Shown here piece by piece: positions 1 through 9,856 of a stretch of DNA of 41,988 bases. This DNA is from an uncultured Collinsella sp. (GTDB taxonomy: Bacteria > Actinomycetota > Coriobacteriia > Coriobacteriales > Coriobacteriaceae). The stretch covers positions 1 to 41,988 of the forward strand of contig CAAEBN010000027.1 of NCBI GenBank assembly GCA_900754075.1. The letters are read 5' to 3'. Made by a program: the position numbers and the translations under genes. Position 1 is the first letter of the stretch. The number at the start of each line of letters is the position of its first letter. The notes under the pieces were generated by a model that saw nothing but the letters and a program-made list of their open reading frames with translations, did not search any database and was not told the DNA's origin.

Positions 1-82
1 CCGTTTCAGTTCCAGATCGTTGTTTTCGCCCGCTGAGCTGGGCCTATGCCGGAATCTCTCCCACAGAAACCACCGAAGAGCC
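1..82 (-). mobile_element. End of an insertion sequence, probably ISL3 family (left contig end)
   Basis: These 82 bases are the exact reverse complement of 41906-41987. Read outward on the minus strand, the sequence begins GGCTCTTCGGTGGTTTCTG. ISL3-family terminal repeats typically begin GGCTCTT, which is the basis for the family call. The match extends far beyond a normal terminal repeat, so both contig ends enter the same end of the same element. No transposase codons are visible in so short a piece. The insertion boundary lies next to the A-rich tract of the adjacent terminator. Family assignment is inference; the repeat itself is seen directly. Confidence 0.55.
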
Positions 83-84
83 AA

Positions 85-125
85 GAAAAAAGAAAGGGGC
101 TCCGTACGGATACGTGCGGAGCCCC
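85..125 (-). terminator. Rho-independent terminator of the alcohol dehydrogenase gene
   Basis: On the minus strand a 13-bp stem (GGGGCTCCG core, arms 96-108 and 113-125, one wobble pair) is followed by a T-rich tail (85-95 read in reverse). It lies 23 bases past the stop codon of the dehydrogenase. The IS boundary at base 82 is directly beyond the T tract. Confidence 0.85.
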
Positions 126-147
126 TCGTTACGATAACAAGAGTCGA

Positions 148-1371
148 TTAGAAATCGATGTCGGTGTCGTAGTAGCAGGCCTTGAGAATCTTCTCGAAGT
201 CGGCAGCCTTGGTCTCACGCGGGTTCTCGGGCGTGCAGGCGTCCTGCTCGGCGTTCGCGGCGATCTCGGGCAGCTTGGCGAGGAACTCCTCCTCGGAAAC
301 CATCTGCGGGTTCTCGGCGTCGACCTTCACGCCACCATTCGCGTAATCCTTGATGGACTGCGGAATGTTGAGCTGGTCGTTGAGGTCGCGAATCTTCTGG
401 ACGAGCGCGGCGATGAGCTCCTCGTTGGTCTCGCCGGGAAGATGCAGGATCTCCTTGGCCACGTAAGCGTAACGCTCGGCAGCACGCGGGTCCTTGGAGT
501 TCCACTGGATGACCTTGCCCAGGTACATGGCGTTAGCAGCACCGTGGATGATGTGGCCGTTCTCAAAGGCCGCACCGGTCTTGTGAGCCATGGAGTGAAC
601 GATGCCCAGCAGGCCCGAGGAGAAGGCGATACCGGCGATGCACTGAGCCTCGTGCATGTGCTGACGGGCCTCATGGTCGCCAGCATAGGACTTGGGCAGC
701 CACTCGACGATCTCGCGGATGCCGTGCAGAGCGTTGGCGTCGGTGAACATAGAGGCGCAGGTGGAAACGTAGGCCTCCATGCAGTGGGTCAGAGCATCCA
801 TGCCGGTGTGAGCGCACAGCTTGGCGGGCATGGTGTAGGTGAGCTCGGGGTCGACGATGGCGACATCAGGGGTGATGTTGAAGTCGGCCAGCGGGTACTT
901 GATGCCCTTGGCGTAGTCGGTGATGACGGAGAAGGCAGTAACCTCGGTAGCGGTACCGGAGGTAGAGGAGATGGCGCAGAAATGAGCCTTCTGACGCAGC
1001 TCGGGGAAGCTGAACGGCTGGATGATGTTATCGAAGGACTCTTCGGGATACTCGTAGAAGACCCACATGGCCTTAGCGGCATCGATGGGCGAGCCGCCAC
1101 CGATGGCGATAATCCAGTCGGGCTCGAACTCGCGCATGGCCTCGGCGCCCTTCATGACCGTCTCGATGGACGGGTCGGACTCGACGCCCTCGAACAGCTT
1201 GACCTCGAAACCGCCTTCCTTAAGGTCGTTCTCGACGTCCTGCAGGAACCCGCCGCGGCGCATAGAGCTGCCGCCAGAAACGATGATGGCCTTCTTGCCC
1301 TTGAGGTTCTTCACCTCGTGGCGAGCGCCCTCACCAAAGTACAGATCGCGAGGATTGGTAAAACGTCCCAT
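148..1371 (-). CDS. Iron-containing (group III) alcohol dehydrogenase
   Basis: A 407-residue cytosolic NAD(P)-dependent dehydrogenase of the Fe-ADH family, which interconverts aldehydes and alcohols, usually in fermentation. The nucleotide-binding motif GGGSPIDAAK is at residues 91-100. By analogy with FucO, the metal ligands are D192, H196 (in GMDALTHCMEAY), H263 and H276 (in HGAANAM). The start at 1371 was chosen because an AGGAGG Shine-Dalgarno sits 6 bases upstream and the protein then begins MGRFTNPRDLYFGEG, a typical family N-terminus; an upstream in-frame ATG would add 17 unsupported residues. The gene is monocistronic with its own terminator. Substrate cannot be read from sequence; a butanol/ethanol-type dehydrogenase is most likely. 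Confidence 0.93.
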   Translation of the reverse strand: MGRFTNPRDLYFGEGARHEVKNLKGKKAIIVSGGSSMRRGGFLQDVENDLKEGGFEVKLFEGVESDPSIETVMKGAEAMREFEPDWIIAIGGGSPIDAAKAMWVFYEYPEESFDNIIQPFSFPELRQKAHFCAISSTSGTATEVTAFSVITDYAKGIKYPLADFNITPDVAIVDPELTYTMPAKLCAHTGMDALTHCMEAYVSTCASMFTDANALHGIREIVEWLPKSYAGDHEARQHMHEAQCIAGIAFSSGLLGIVHSMAHKTGAAFENGHIIHGAANAMYLGKVIQWNSKDPRAAERYAYVAKEILHLPGETNEELIAALVQKIRDLNDQLNIPQSIKDYANGGVKVDAENPQMVSEEEFLAKLPEIAANAEQDACTPENPRETKAADFEKILKACYYDTDIDF

Positions 1372-1871
1372 ACTGTGCCTCCTAAACAAGCCCCTCTTAG
1401 ACTTGCGTATATAACGGAGCACCCAATTGGCTCCGTTAGGACCGGTTTGCGCGTTGCCGGCGATGGCAATGCGCGATGTCTAAACGTCTCAACGCTCAGA
1501 CAAACACTATTTTACCGTTCTGGTTGGTCAGTTATTCACCTAAAGCCGCCAATGATGAAACGTTTTTTCTATCCCTGAAGACCCTTGTGCGGCATTCATA
1601 CTCCCAAGCTGGGCAAACGTTTTATCAAGGTTGACTACATATCCCGGGCAGGACTGTGCCCCTCCAAAATATGCACCGTTCGCGGCCAAAAATCGACCGT
1701 TTGCGGCACCGTGATACCACTCGATCGTCCAAGGTGCCGAAATTTGTGCGACATCCGTCTTCGTGGTGCAAAGGTGCAAGTCCAAGTGCGGCACCCCCGG
1801 TGTGCCACATGCGGGTAAACTAGAACCTTATATAGAAACATTTGAACCCTAACCGCAGCAAAGGAGGCCCC
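1372..1871. other. 500-bp divergent intergenic region with a degenerate 21-bp repeat
   Basis: No convincing gene. It must carry the promoters of the dehydrogenase (minus) and the paralog pair (plus). A TAAAAT at about 1511-1516 on the minus strand is a possible -10, without a good -35. At about 1676-1711 the motif ACCGTTYGCGGC occurs twice with a 21-bp period, and CGGCACC (1704-1710) pairs with GGTGCCG (1733-1739). The 21-bp period is also found in the repeat at 40184-40261. Confidence 0.4.
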
Positions 1872-2948
1872 ATGGCATTCGATCCCATTCAAGAGGATTG
1901 CCATCGCCTCGTTCTTGAGGCCTTGCGCCGCGACAATATCCCGCTCACCGACGCTGCCGCCGTAGAGCGTCTGATGGAACAATTCACCCGCAACCCCGCA
2001 CCGCTCATCGTGCACGACCGCGACCGCGCCGGGCACCTCATTGCCAAGGTGGTCGAGGCCGTCGACTACCGCATTCCCTTTATCCCTGACGATGCCCAGG
2101 CAGAGCAAGAAGAGGCCGCTGCCGAGAACATGCTCCGCGAGGCAGCCGCACTCGACCCGGCCAACTGGGATGCCCAGCGCATGCTGACGGCGCTCACCGC
2201 CGAATCCAACGAGGAATACGTGCAGTATCTGGTGTCCAAGTGCGACGAGGTGGAGCACGATCTGGCGCTCAAGACCGCCTCGGCGCAGGACCCCTACGAG
2301 CGCGAGGCCGCTGGCGACCTTATGCGCCGCCCCTACCTGCGCTGGCTTGCCGCCTTGGCATCGCGCGCGCTCATTAGCGGACGCTACCGCATGTCGCTCG
2401 AAGCCGCAAACCGCAGCTTGGACTTTGCGCCCAACGACCCCGCTGGTGTCCGCCACACCGCGATGCTCGCTATGGCAAAGCTCGAATACCCCGCCGAGGA
2501 GCTCAAGCGATTTCGCTCTGCCCACTCTGTACCCTATCTCGCGAATACCCCGCTGCGCCGCCGCCCCAAGGACGCGGAGCGTGACTTGGACCCGTGGACG
2601 CTCATCGCACTGATGAGCGCAGCCTGGCGCGAGCTGGACTACGAGGGCGCCGAGCACTACCTGCGTATCCTTGCACGCTCGTGCCCGCACGCGGCCGAGG
2701 CGCTCTACTTCCAAACCGAGTTTCCCGATGGCGTCTATGCCCGCGTCAACGTGGGTGCAGGCTCCACTGACGAGCTCGTCCTTGCACTGTCCGAGGCGAC
2801 GCCGGTACTGCAGGAGGGCCTGGGCGCCCCCGACAACGCCAGCTTTGCCGCCTGGGTCGCCACCAACGATATCGTGCGTTCCCAGATCGACGAGCGCATC
2901 CTGCGGGCGGCCGAGCAGGGTTTGCCGTTTAAGGGAGGAGACCTCTAA
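1872..2948 (+). CDS. Hypothetical helical-repeat (TPR-like) protein, first of a paralogous pair
   Basis: A 358-residue soluble protein of no family I recognise. It lacks a signal peptide or membrane segment and reads as alternating amphipathic helices. Segments such as RYRMSLEAANRSLDFAPNDP and YEGAEHYLRILARSCPHAAE look like TPR hairpins at about residues 170-200 and 255-280. The start at 1872 was chosen because AAAGGAGG lies 5 bases upstream; the frame opens 10 codons earlier without a ribosome site. The stop overlaps the next start by one base (TAATG), so the pair is translationally coupled. The two proteins share the TPR-like segments and overall layout, suggesting tandem duplication. A scaffold or protein-interaction role is inference. 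Confidence 0.75.
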   Translation: MAFDPIQEDCHRLVLEALRRDNIPLTDAAAVERLMEQFTRNPAPLIVHDRDRAGHLIAKVVEAVDYRIPFIPDDAQAEQEEAAAENMLREAAALDPANWDAQRMLTALTAESNEEYVQYLVSKCDEVEHDLALKTASAQDPYEREAAGDLMRRPYLRWLAALASRALISGRYRMSLEAANRSLDFAPNDPAGVRHTAMLAMAKLEYPAEELKRFRSAHSVPYLANTPLRRRPKDAERDLDPWTLIALMSAAWRELDYEGAEHYLRILARSCPHAAEALYFQTEFPDGVYARVNVGAGSTDELVLALSEATPVLQEGLGAPDNASFAAWVATNDIVRSQIDERILRAAEQGLPFKGGDL

Positions 2949-3991
2949 TGGATCCGAGCGTCTACATCCCCGCCTACCTGGAGCGCACCTACCTTGCTTC
3001 GCACCCCGAACTCACCGATGCAGCACGCGATCTTGTCCATAACGACGTAAGCGTCAATCCCCAAAAGTACGCGCAGTCCGAGCATGCCCAGGCGCTGCTG
3101 TCCTATGCCGGTGTTCATCGCCACCTGCTCGACGAGCTCCATCGCATCGAGGACATGGGCAGCGACGAGGAGTTCGAGCAGACGCGCAATCGCCTGTTCG
3201 ACGATATGCGTGATGAGCTGCTCAAGATCGTCCGCATCGATGCGCATGTCCTCGACGCGCAGCTGCTCGCCATCATTTTGGCGGACACGCCCGTCGACGC
3301 CTGTCTAGGCGACTTGATGAAGCTCGAGGCGACCACGGCCGATTACCTGCAGCAAAGCGTGCCCGGGTTCGACATGGAAGCCCCGCACTACTGGGCCAAT
3401 AATGTTTTGGCCGATGGTGTCACCGCAGCAGACCTTACCGTGAGCGAGCCGGCTCTTATCGGGTGGCTTCACACACTCGAGGCCATCTCGCAGCTGTGCA
3501 TGGCGAGCGCCCGCTACCGCGCTGCCGCCAACTACGCCCGCCGCGTCCTTAAGGCGGAAGGCTATCCCACCCGAGCCGCAGGCACCGTGTTGCTCGCCCT
3601 CGCTCGTCTGGAAGACGAGGACGGCTTTTTTGCCCTAGCCCACCAGCTCGAGGAAGAGATCGGGGCAGACGCACTCGAGAACTCTCCTTGGTATCTGCTC
3701 GCCCGCACCATCCTCTTGTTCAAAACGAACAAGATGCGCCCGGCGACACGCGCGCTGCGCGAGTTTGCCAACCGCTGCGAGGGCGGCGCGTTCTTCTTGC
3801 TGAACCCCATGTACCAGACGCCGTACCTTCCCTGCCGGCCCGAGCCACGCGATCCCTGGGATCTTTCGCACCAGGCCGTTTGGGAAGCGGACGGCATTAT
3901 CTCGGACACTCCCGACTTTGCCCCCTGGGCCAATGCCTGCGAAGACGTGTCGCAGCTTGCCCAGGAATTTGCGCGCCGTTACGGCTTTTAA
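2948..3991 (+). CDS. Hypothetical helical-repeat (TPR-like) protein, second paralog
   Basis: A 347-residue soluble protein without signal peptide or membrane helix, starting in the TAATG overlap with its upstream neighbour. The stretch RYRAAANYARRVLKAEGYPT at about residues 185-205 aligns with RYRMSLEAANRSLDFAPNDP of the first protein. The next 60-80 residues also correspond: PWYLLARTILLFKTNKM matches PWTLIALMSAAWRELDY. The N-terminal 100 residues contain a charged, possibly coiled-coil helix (LLDELHRIEDMGSDEEFEQT). Function unknown. The gene ends 45 bases before the MurT-GatD gene with no terminator between, so the three may be cotranscribed. Confidence 0.75.
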   Translation: MDPSVYIPAYLERTYLASHPELTDAARDLVHNDVSVNPQKYAQSEHAQALLSYAGVHRHLLDELHRIEDMGSDEEFEQTRNRLFDDMRDELLKIVRIDAHVLDAQLLAIILADTPVDACLGDLMKLEATTADYLQQSVPGFDMEAPHYWANNVLADGVTAADLTVSEPALIGWLHTLEAISQLCMASARYRAAANYARRVLKAEGYPTRAAGTVLLALARLEDEDGFFALAHQLEEEIGADALENSPWYLLARTILLFKTNKMRPATRALREFANRCEGGAFFLLNPMYQTPYLPCRPEPRDPWDLSHQAVWEADGIISDTPDFAPWANACEDVSQLAQEFARRYGF

Positions 3992-4036
3992 CGGCGCAAA
4001 CGCCACGACCATGTCATTCACGTTAGGAACGGCTTC

Positions 4037-6211
4037 ATGAATCTCCGCTCATCTCTTGCCTGCACCTCGAGCGATATCGCCCGCTGGGGGCTGCGCTCCG
4101 TCCTTAAGCGCCAGGGCGGCGTACTCCCCGGCCGCATCGCCATGAAGATCGACCCCGAGCTGCTGAGCGACCTCGCAAGCCTGGTCGACCGCAGCGTGGT
4201 GATTACCGGTACTAATGGCAAGACCACCACCTCCAACCTCATCGCCGACGCCGTTGCTGCCAGCGGTGCTACCGTGGTGTGCAACCGTGCCGGCAACAAT
4301 ATGGAGCCTGGTGTGGTGGGTGCCCTGCTCGAGGCCCGCGGCGGCCTTAAGCACACCAGCAGCGGCAAGCGCGTGGGCGTTTTTGAGTGCGACGAGCTTT
4401 ACACCGTACGCGTTCTGCCCAAGCTCAAGCCGACGTACTTTGTGCTGCTCAACCTGTTCCGCGACCAGCTGGATCGCTATGGCGAGATCGATCACACCCA
4501 GGAGGTCATCGCCCATGCGTTGGAGCTCTCGCCGACAACAACGCTTATCTACAACGCCGACGACCCGCTGTGCGCCTCGATTGCCGCGCGCGTTCCCAAC
4601 GCGAGTATTGCCTTTGGCATCGACGGCGCCACCAACACCGAGTCCGACCGTATTAGCGACTCGCGCTTTTGCTCGCAGTGCAACGCACCGCTGGAGTATG
4701 ACTACGTGCAATACGGCCAGCTCGGCGCCTACCATTGCCCCTCGTGCGGCTGGGCCCGCCCCGCGCTTGTCCGTCGCGTGACGGGCGTGGAGCTCGGCTG
4801 CGACGGCTACAGCTTTGACCTGATCTTTGGATCTGCGCCCGACGCGGCTGCCGCACACATCGCCACACGCTACAATGGCCTGTACATGGTCTATAACGTT
4901 GCCGCCGCCTTCTTTGCCGCGCACGAGTTGGGCGTGGACACGGCGCTTCTACAGCCTACGCTCGATGCCTATGTGCCCGCCGGTGGTCGTATGGGGCGCT
5001 GGGATATCGCCGGCCGCACCGTCGAGGCAAACCTGGCCAAGAATCCCGTGGGCTTCGATCGACAGATCCAATCCATTAAGACGGCGGGCGGCAGACTCTG
5101 CGCTTTCTTCCTTAACGACAACGACGCCGACGGCCACGATGTTTCGTGGATCTACGACGTCGACTTTGAGCGCATCGCCGACACGCCGGGTCTTGTCGCC
5201 TTTGCCGGCGGCACACGCGCACACGACATGCAGGTGCGCCTCAAGTACGCCGGCATCGATGCCGCGATTATCTCGGACGTCGCGCAGGCAATTGGCGCCG
5301 TGGCAGACGAGGCCACCGATGACACCTTCTACGCCGTCGCCAACTACACGGCCTTCCCGCCGCTGGTCAAGGAGCTCGACGGACTGAAGGGCACCGCCGA
5401 CGCTGTTGCTGGGCGCGCCGTAGCCCGTGCCGACGGCAGCGCTCTTCCTGTCGGCATCGCGCCAGTCGAGCTTTCGCGCCCGCTGCGCATCGTCTACCTG
5501 TATCCCGATGCCCTTAACCTCTACGGCGACGGCGGCAATGTTATCGCGCTCGAGCGCCGTTGCGCCTGGCGTGGCATTCCCACGCGTGTAGACGAGGTCC
5601 GTATGGGCGAAACGCTTGATTTGACCGATGCCGATATCGTCATGATGGGCGGTGGCTCCGACCGCGACCAACTGGCCGTGGCACACGAGCTGTTCGCTCA
5701 AAAAGACAAGGTTGCGGCCTATGTTGAGGACGGCGGCACGCTGCTTGCCATCTGTGGCAGCTATCAGCTGCTCGGCCGTTCGTACTATATGGGCGAGGAT
5801 CGCATTGAGGGCCTGGGCGTCATTGCCGCCGAAACCGTACGTGGCTCCGATCGCCTGATCGGCAACGTCGCCGTCAAAACCGACCTGGCACCCGAGCCCT
5901 TTGTGGGATTCGAGAACCACGGCGGCCGCACCCTGCTCGATACAGAGGCCACGCCGCTCGGAACGTCCGTCGTTGCGGGCACCGGCAACAACGGCGACGA
6001 TGGCTTTGAGGGCATCATCTACAAGGGCGTCATCGGCACGTACCTGCACGGACCAGCGCTACCCAAGAACCCCGAGCTCGCCGACTGGCTCATTACCCAC
6101 GCCCTCGAGCGCCGCGGCGATGCGCAGGCCACAGCCCTGCTGCCGCTCAAGCCCCTCGACGACACCTACGAGCGCGCCGCCCACGACGCCGCCATGAAGC
6201 TCCTCCCCTAG
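4037..6211 (+). CDS. MurT-GatD fusion: lipid II isoglutaminyl synthase
   Basis: A 724-residue protein joining the two subunits of the enzyme that amidates the alpha-carboxyl of D-Glu in lipid II, using glutamine as nitrogen donor. The N-terminal half is MurT-like: P-loop GTNGKTTTS at 58-66, a Cys4 zinc ribbon (C212, C215, C234, C237) and the DUF1727 motif DNDADGHDVSWIYD starting at 361. After a linker (about 445-482) comes a GatD-like class I amidotransferase: PDALNLYGDGGN at 490-501, nucleophile C573 in AICGSYQLLG and catalytic H671 in YLHGPALPKNPELAD. In Staphylococcus aureus and Streptococcus pneumoniae these are two genes, murT and gatD. The frame is continuous, so fusion is real unless sequencing is wrong. 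AGGAAC upstream serves as a modest ribosome site. Confidence 0.93.
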   Translation: MNLRSSLACTSSDIARWGLRSVLKRQGGVLPGRIAMKIDPELLSDLASLVDRSVVITGTNGKTTTSNLIADAVAASGATVVCNRAGNNMEPGVVGALLEARGGLKHTSSGKRVGVFECDELYTVRVLPKLKPTYFVLLNLFRDQLDRYGEIDHTQEVIAHALELSPTTTLIYNADDPLCASIAARVPNASIAFGIDGATNTESDRISDSRFCSQCNAPLEYDYVQYGQLGAYHCPSCGWARPALVRRVTGVELGCDGYSFDLIFGSAPDAAAAHIATRYNGLYMVYNVAAAFFAAHELGVDTALLQPTLDAYVPAGGRMGRWDIAGRTVEANLAKNPVGFDRQIQSIKTAGGRLCAFFLNDNDADGHDVSWIYDVDFERIADTPGLVAFAGGTRAHDMQVRLKYAGIDAAIISDVAQAIGAVADEATDDTFYAVANYTAFPPLVKELDGLKGTADAVAGRAVARADGSALPVGIAPVELSRPLRIVYLYPDALNLYGDGGNVIALERRCAWRGIPTRVDEVRMGETLDLTDADIVMMGGGSDRDQLAVAHELFAQKDKVAAYVEDGGTLLAICGSYQLLGRSYYMGEDRIEGLGVIAAETVRGSDRLIGNVAVKTDLAPEPFVGFENHGGRTLLDTEATPLGTSVVAGTGNNGDDGFEGIIYKGVIGTYLHGPALPKNPELADWLITHALERRGDAQATALLPLKPLDDTYERAAHDAAMKLLP

Positions 6212-6230
6212 CACCTCACCGCCACGGTAG

Positions 6231-6375
6231 TTTGTCTCAATCTGTGACATCTAGACCGTTAAAAGTCGTCTTACTGTTACAGAATGAGATGTTTGTCCCG
6301 ACACCTGCCTTTTGTCTCGATCTGTAACACATAGAACCGATTTATCAGCCCAGATGTTACAGATTGAGATGTTTG
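6231..6375. repeat. Two direct copies of a 65-bp palindromic repeat
   Basis: Copy 1 is 6231-6295 and copy 2 is 6311-6375; both start TTTGTCTC and end GAGATGTTTG, with an 80-bp period. Within each copy the left arm (GTCTCAATCTGTGACA) is an imperfect inverted repeat of the right arm (TGTTACAGAATGAGAT), so each can fold as a long hairpin. They lie between murT-gatD and tRNA-Glu. They may act as terminators or be an extragenic palindromic repeat family; the sequence does not decide. Confidence 0.8.
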
Positions 6376-6430
6376 AAAACCGGAATAGAAGCCTACTCCT
6401 GTGTGGTGGTTTTTCAATCTGCCAACGATA

Positions 6431-6459
6431 TGTGAACGGATAAAAAAGTCTGCTATACT
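6431..6459 (+). promoter_or_regulatory. Probable promoter of tRNA-Glu
   Basis: A good -10 (TATACT, 6454-6459) sits 11 bases before the mature tRNA 5' end. A weak -35 (TGTGAA, 6431-6436) lies at 17-bp spacing. The A-rich spacer fits a stable-RNA promoter. Confidence 0.55.
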
Positions 6460-6469
6460 CTTTCCCGCT

Positions 6470-6546
6470 GTCCCCATCGTCTAGCGGCCAAGGACGCCAC
6501 CCTTTCAAGGTGGATATCGCGGGTTCGAATCCCGCTGGGGGCACCA
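6470..6546 (+). tRNA. tRNA-Glu (anticodon UUC)
   Basis: A full cloverleaf with encoded CCA. The acceptor stem GTCCCCA pairs with TGGGGGC (one wobble). The anticodon stem CCACC/GGTGG encloses the loop CTTTCAA with anticodon TTC. The T-arm is GCGGG-TTCGAAT-CCCGC, the discriminator is A6543 and CCA is 6544-6546. Its last 18 bases are repeated exactly at 6719-6736. Confidence 0.97.
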
Positions 6547-6558
6547 TTTGAATCGAGA

Positions 6559-6590
6559 AGCCTGTTGTCCTCGCGGTAACGGGCTTTTTT
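6559..6590 (+). terminator. Rho-independent terminator of tRNA-Glu
   Basis: Stem AGCCTGTT (6559-6566) pairs with AACGGGCT (6578-6585, one wobble) and is followed by a run of T to 6590. It lies 12 bases after the CCA end. Confidence 0.85.
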
Positions 6591-6601
6591 GCTATCCATG
6601 T

Positions 6602-6736
6602 GCCGGGATTCGAACCCGACAGGGTACGGAGCTGAGGAAACGCGCAAGCGTTTTCCAGCGCAGCACGCAAGGAGCGGAGCGACGCAGCGAAAGCGGGCGG
6701 CGCCAGCCGCACGCGGACATCCCGCTGGGGGCACCA
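6602..6736 (+). repeat. 135-bp tRNA-linked element bounded by tRNA-Glu T-arm copies
   Basis: The left end CGGGATTCGAACCCG (6604-6618) is the exact reverse complement of the tRNA-Glu T-arm. The right end (6719-6736) is an exact 18-base copy of the tRNA 3' end including CCA. Between them are a hairpin-forming AGGAAACGCGCAAGCGTTTT (6635-6654) and a GC-rich core with no open reading frame of note. An element of the same order, nearly the same length and with a near-identical hairpin follows tmRNA (26524-26657), but its ends match tmRNA instead. It could instead be the remnant of a second tRNA-Glu gene. Confidence 0.7.
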
Positions 6737-6748
6737 ACCCGAAAATGT

Positions 6749-6790
6749 ACGAACCCGTGCGAGTTACCATCGCACGGGTTCGTTCTGTTT
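6749..6790 (+). terminator. Strong hairpin terminator beyond the tRNA-linked element
   Basis: A perfect 14-bp stem (ACGAACCCGTGCGA, 6749-6762, with 6770-6783) is followed by TCTGTTTT. It lies just beyond the copied tRNA 3' end, as it would after a real tRNA gene, and faces the end of the convergent ferredoxin gene. Confidence 0.75.
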
Positions 6791-6824
6791 TGACATTACA
6801 TGAAGAAGAATCAATACCCTTGCG

Positions 6825-7586
6825 CTAGATAAACAGCTCGCATTCTTTTCGCTCAGAGCAGGCTTTACTCAACATCTTGGTAGCCGCAGAGAGCATGATG
6901 GGGCTTACCGCGCGGGCGGAATGCGGACACACGGCAACGCAGCGCATGCAAGAGGTGCAGGCCATTTTATCCACCCGTTTGGGATCGTCTTTATCGATAG
7001 CGCCAACAGGACACGCTGCGGCACAAGCCCCGCAGGCGGTGCACTCCTTTGTGGCCTTAGGCACCATACCGGTGCCCCCGGCCTTCCTATAGGGACGATT
7101 GCCCGGAATAGCCGGCTCAGAAGCATCTCCTGCAGATATTTTTTGCTGAATCTGATCCGCAAACCCAGCGAGCTGTGCCGCATCCTGTGCATCTGGCCGA
7201 CCGGCGGCAAACTGGCGAACAATACAATGTTCGGCGATGGCAGAAACCGCCGCGATCACCCGAAAGCCCGCACCCTTCGCCACGTCCTCAAGCTCGACCA
7301 GCGTATCCTCATACGCGCGGTTTCCGTAAACACAAACCAGCACCGCCCATGCGCCATTCCCTCGCACCATACCCAAGCGCTCCACGGCCACAGCTGGAAC
7401 TCGCCCGCCATACGAGGGCACCGAGATCACGGCTACATCCTCTTTTGTCATCGCAACCGTGCGAAAACCCAGCCCGCTATCGGTCAGATCTACAGCAACG
7501 GTTTCCCCTTCCAACGCATTGGCAATGTAGCTAGACACCTTTTCCGTTCCGCCGGTCGGGCTAAACACGATGTCGAATACCTTCAT
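6825..7586 (-). CDS. EFR1-type flavodoxin-ferredoxin fusion protein
   Basis: A 253-residue cytosolic electron carrier. Residues 1-150 form a flavodoxin-like domain whose FMN phosphate loop is SPTGGTEKV near residue 8. The C-terminal part has two [4Fe-4S] clusters: CTACGACAAACPVGA and CTSCMRCVAVCP, each CxxCxxCxxxC. Such proteins pass low-potential electrons, but the partner cannot be told here. The start at 7586 was chosen because GGGAGG lies about 8 bases upstream and MKVFDIVFSPTGGT is a normal flavodoxin N-terminus; the frame extends 36 codons further without support. It ends 34 bases from the terminator at 6749 on the other strand. Confidence 0.88.
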   Translation of the reverse strand: MKVFDIVFSPTGGTEKVSSYIANALEGETVAVDLTDSGLGFRTVAMTKEDVAVISVPSYGGRVPAVAVERLGMVRGNGAWAVLVCVYGNRAYEDTLVELEDVAKGAGFRVIAAVSAIAEHCIVRQFAAGRPDAQDAAQLAGFADQIQQKISAGDASEPAIPGNRPYRKAGGTGMVPKATKECTACGACAAACPVGAIDKDDPKRVDKMACTSCMRCVAVCPHSARAVSPIMLSAATKMLSKACSERKECELFI

Positions 7587-7707
7587 CGGATAATCCTCCC
7601 CTTTATGAACAAATGCCCGAAACATCCGCATGCAAAAACAGGTTACAACTTTTAAGATGCCCCGCGTGAAACGCCCACTCGGCTGCAAGTTCAAAGAAGG
7701 TCAAGCG

Positions 7708-7740
7708 ACAAAAAAGAAGAGGCCTCGCACAGGCGAGACC
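7708..7740 (-). terminator. Terminator of glutamine synthetase III
   Basis: On the minus strand GGTCTCGC pairs with GCGAGGCC around a short loop, followed by TCTTCTTTTTTG. It sits about 30 bases past the stop codon of the synthetase. Confidence 0.85.
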
Positions 7741-7768
7741 CCTTCGCACGCAAAATCAAACGTGTCTG

Positions 7769-9856
<2,088 letters not shown>

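Noticed and set aside
46..1578. Long open frame of 510 codons on the plus strand
   Set aside because: It is antisense to the alcohol dehydrogenase; GC-rich genes commonly leave the opposite strand open. No ribosome site or protein motif.
6251..6712. Minus-strand frame encoding PPAGFEPAISTLKG
   Set aside because: This peptide is the familiar false translation of a tRNA gene read backwards; the frame spans tRNA-Glu and both repeats.
6602..6736. A second functional tRNA-Glu
   Set aside because: Only the T-stem 3' half, acceptor 3' strand and CCA are present; there is no anticodon arm or 5' acceptor strand.
6470..6736. Prophage or genomic-island attachment site at tRNA-Glu
   Set aside because: The tRNA 3' end is duplicated, but only about 170 bp lie between the copies and no integrase or phage gene is present.
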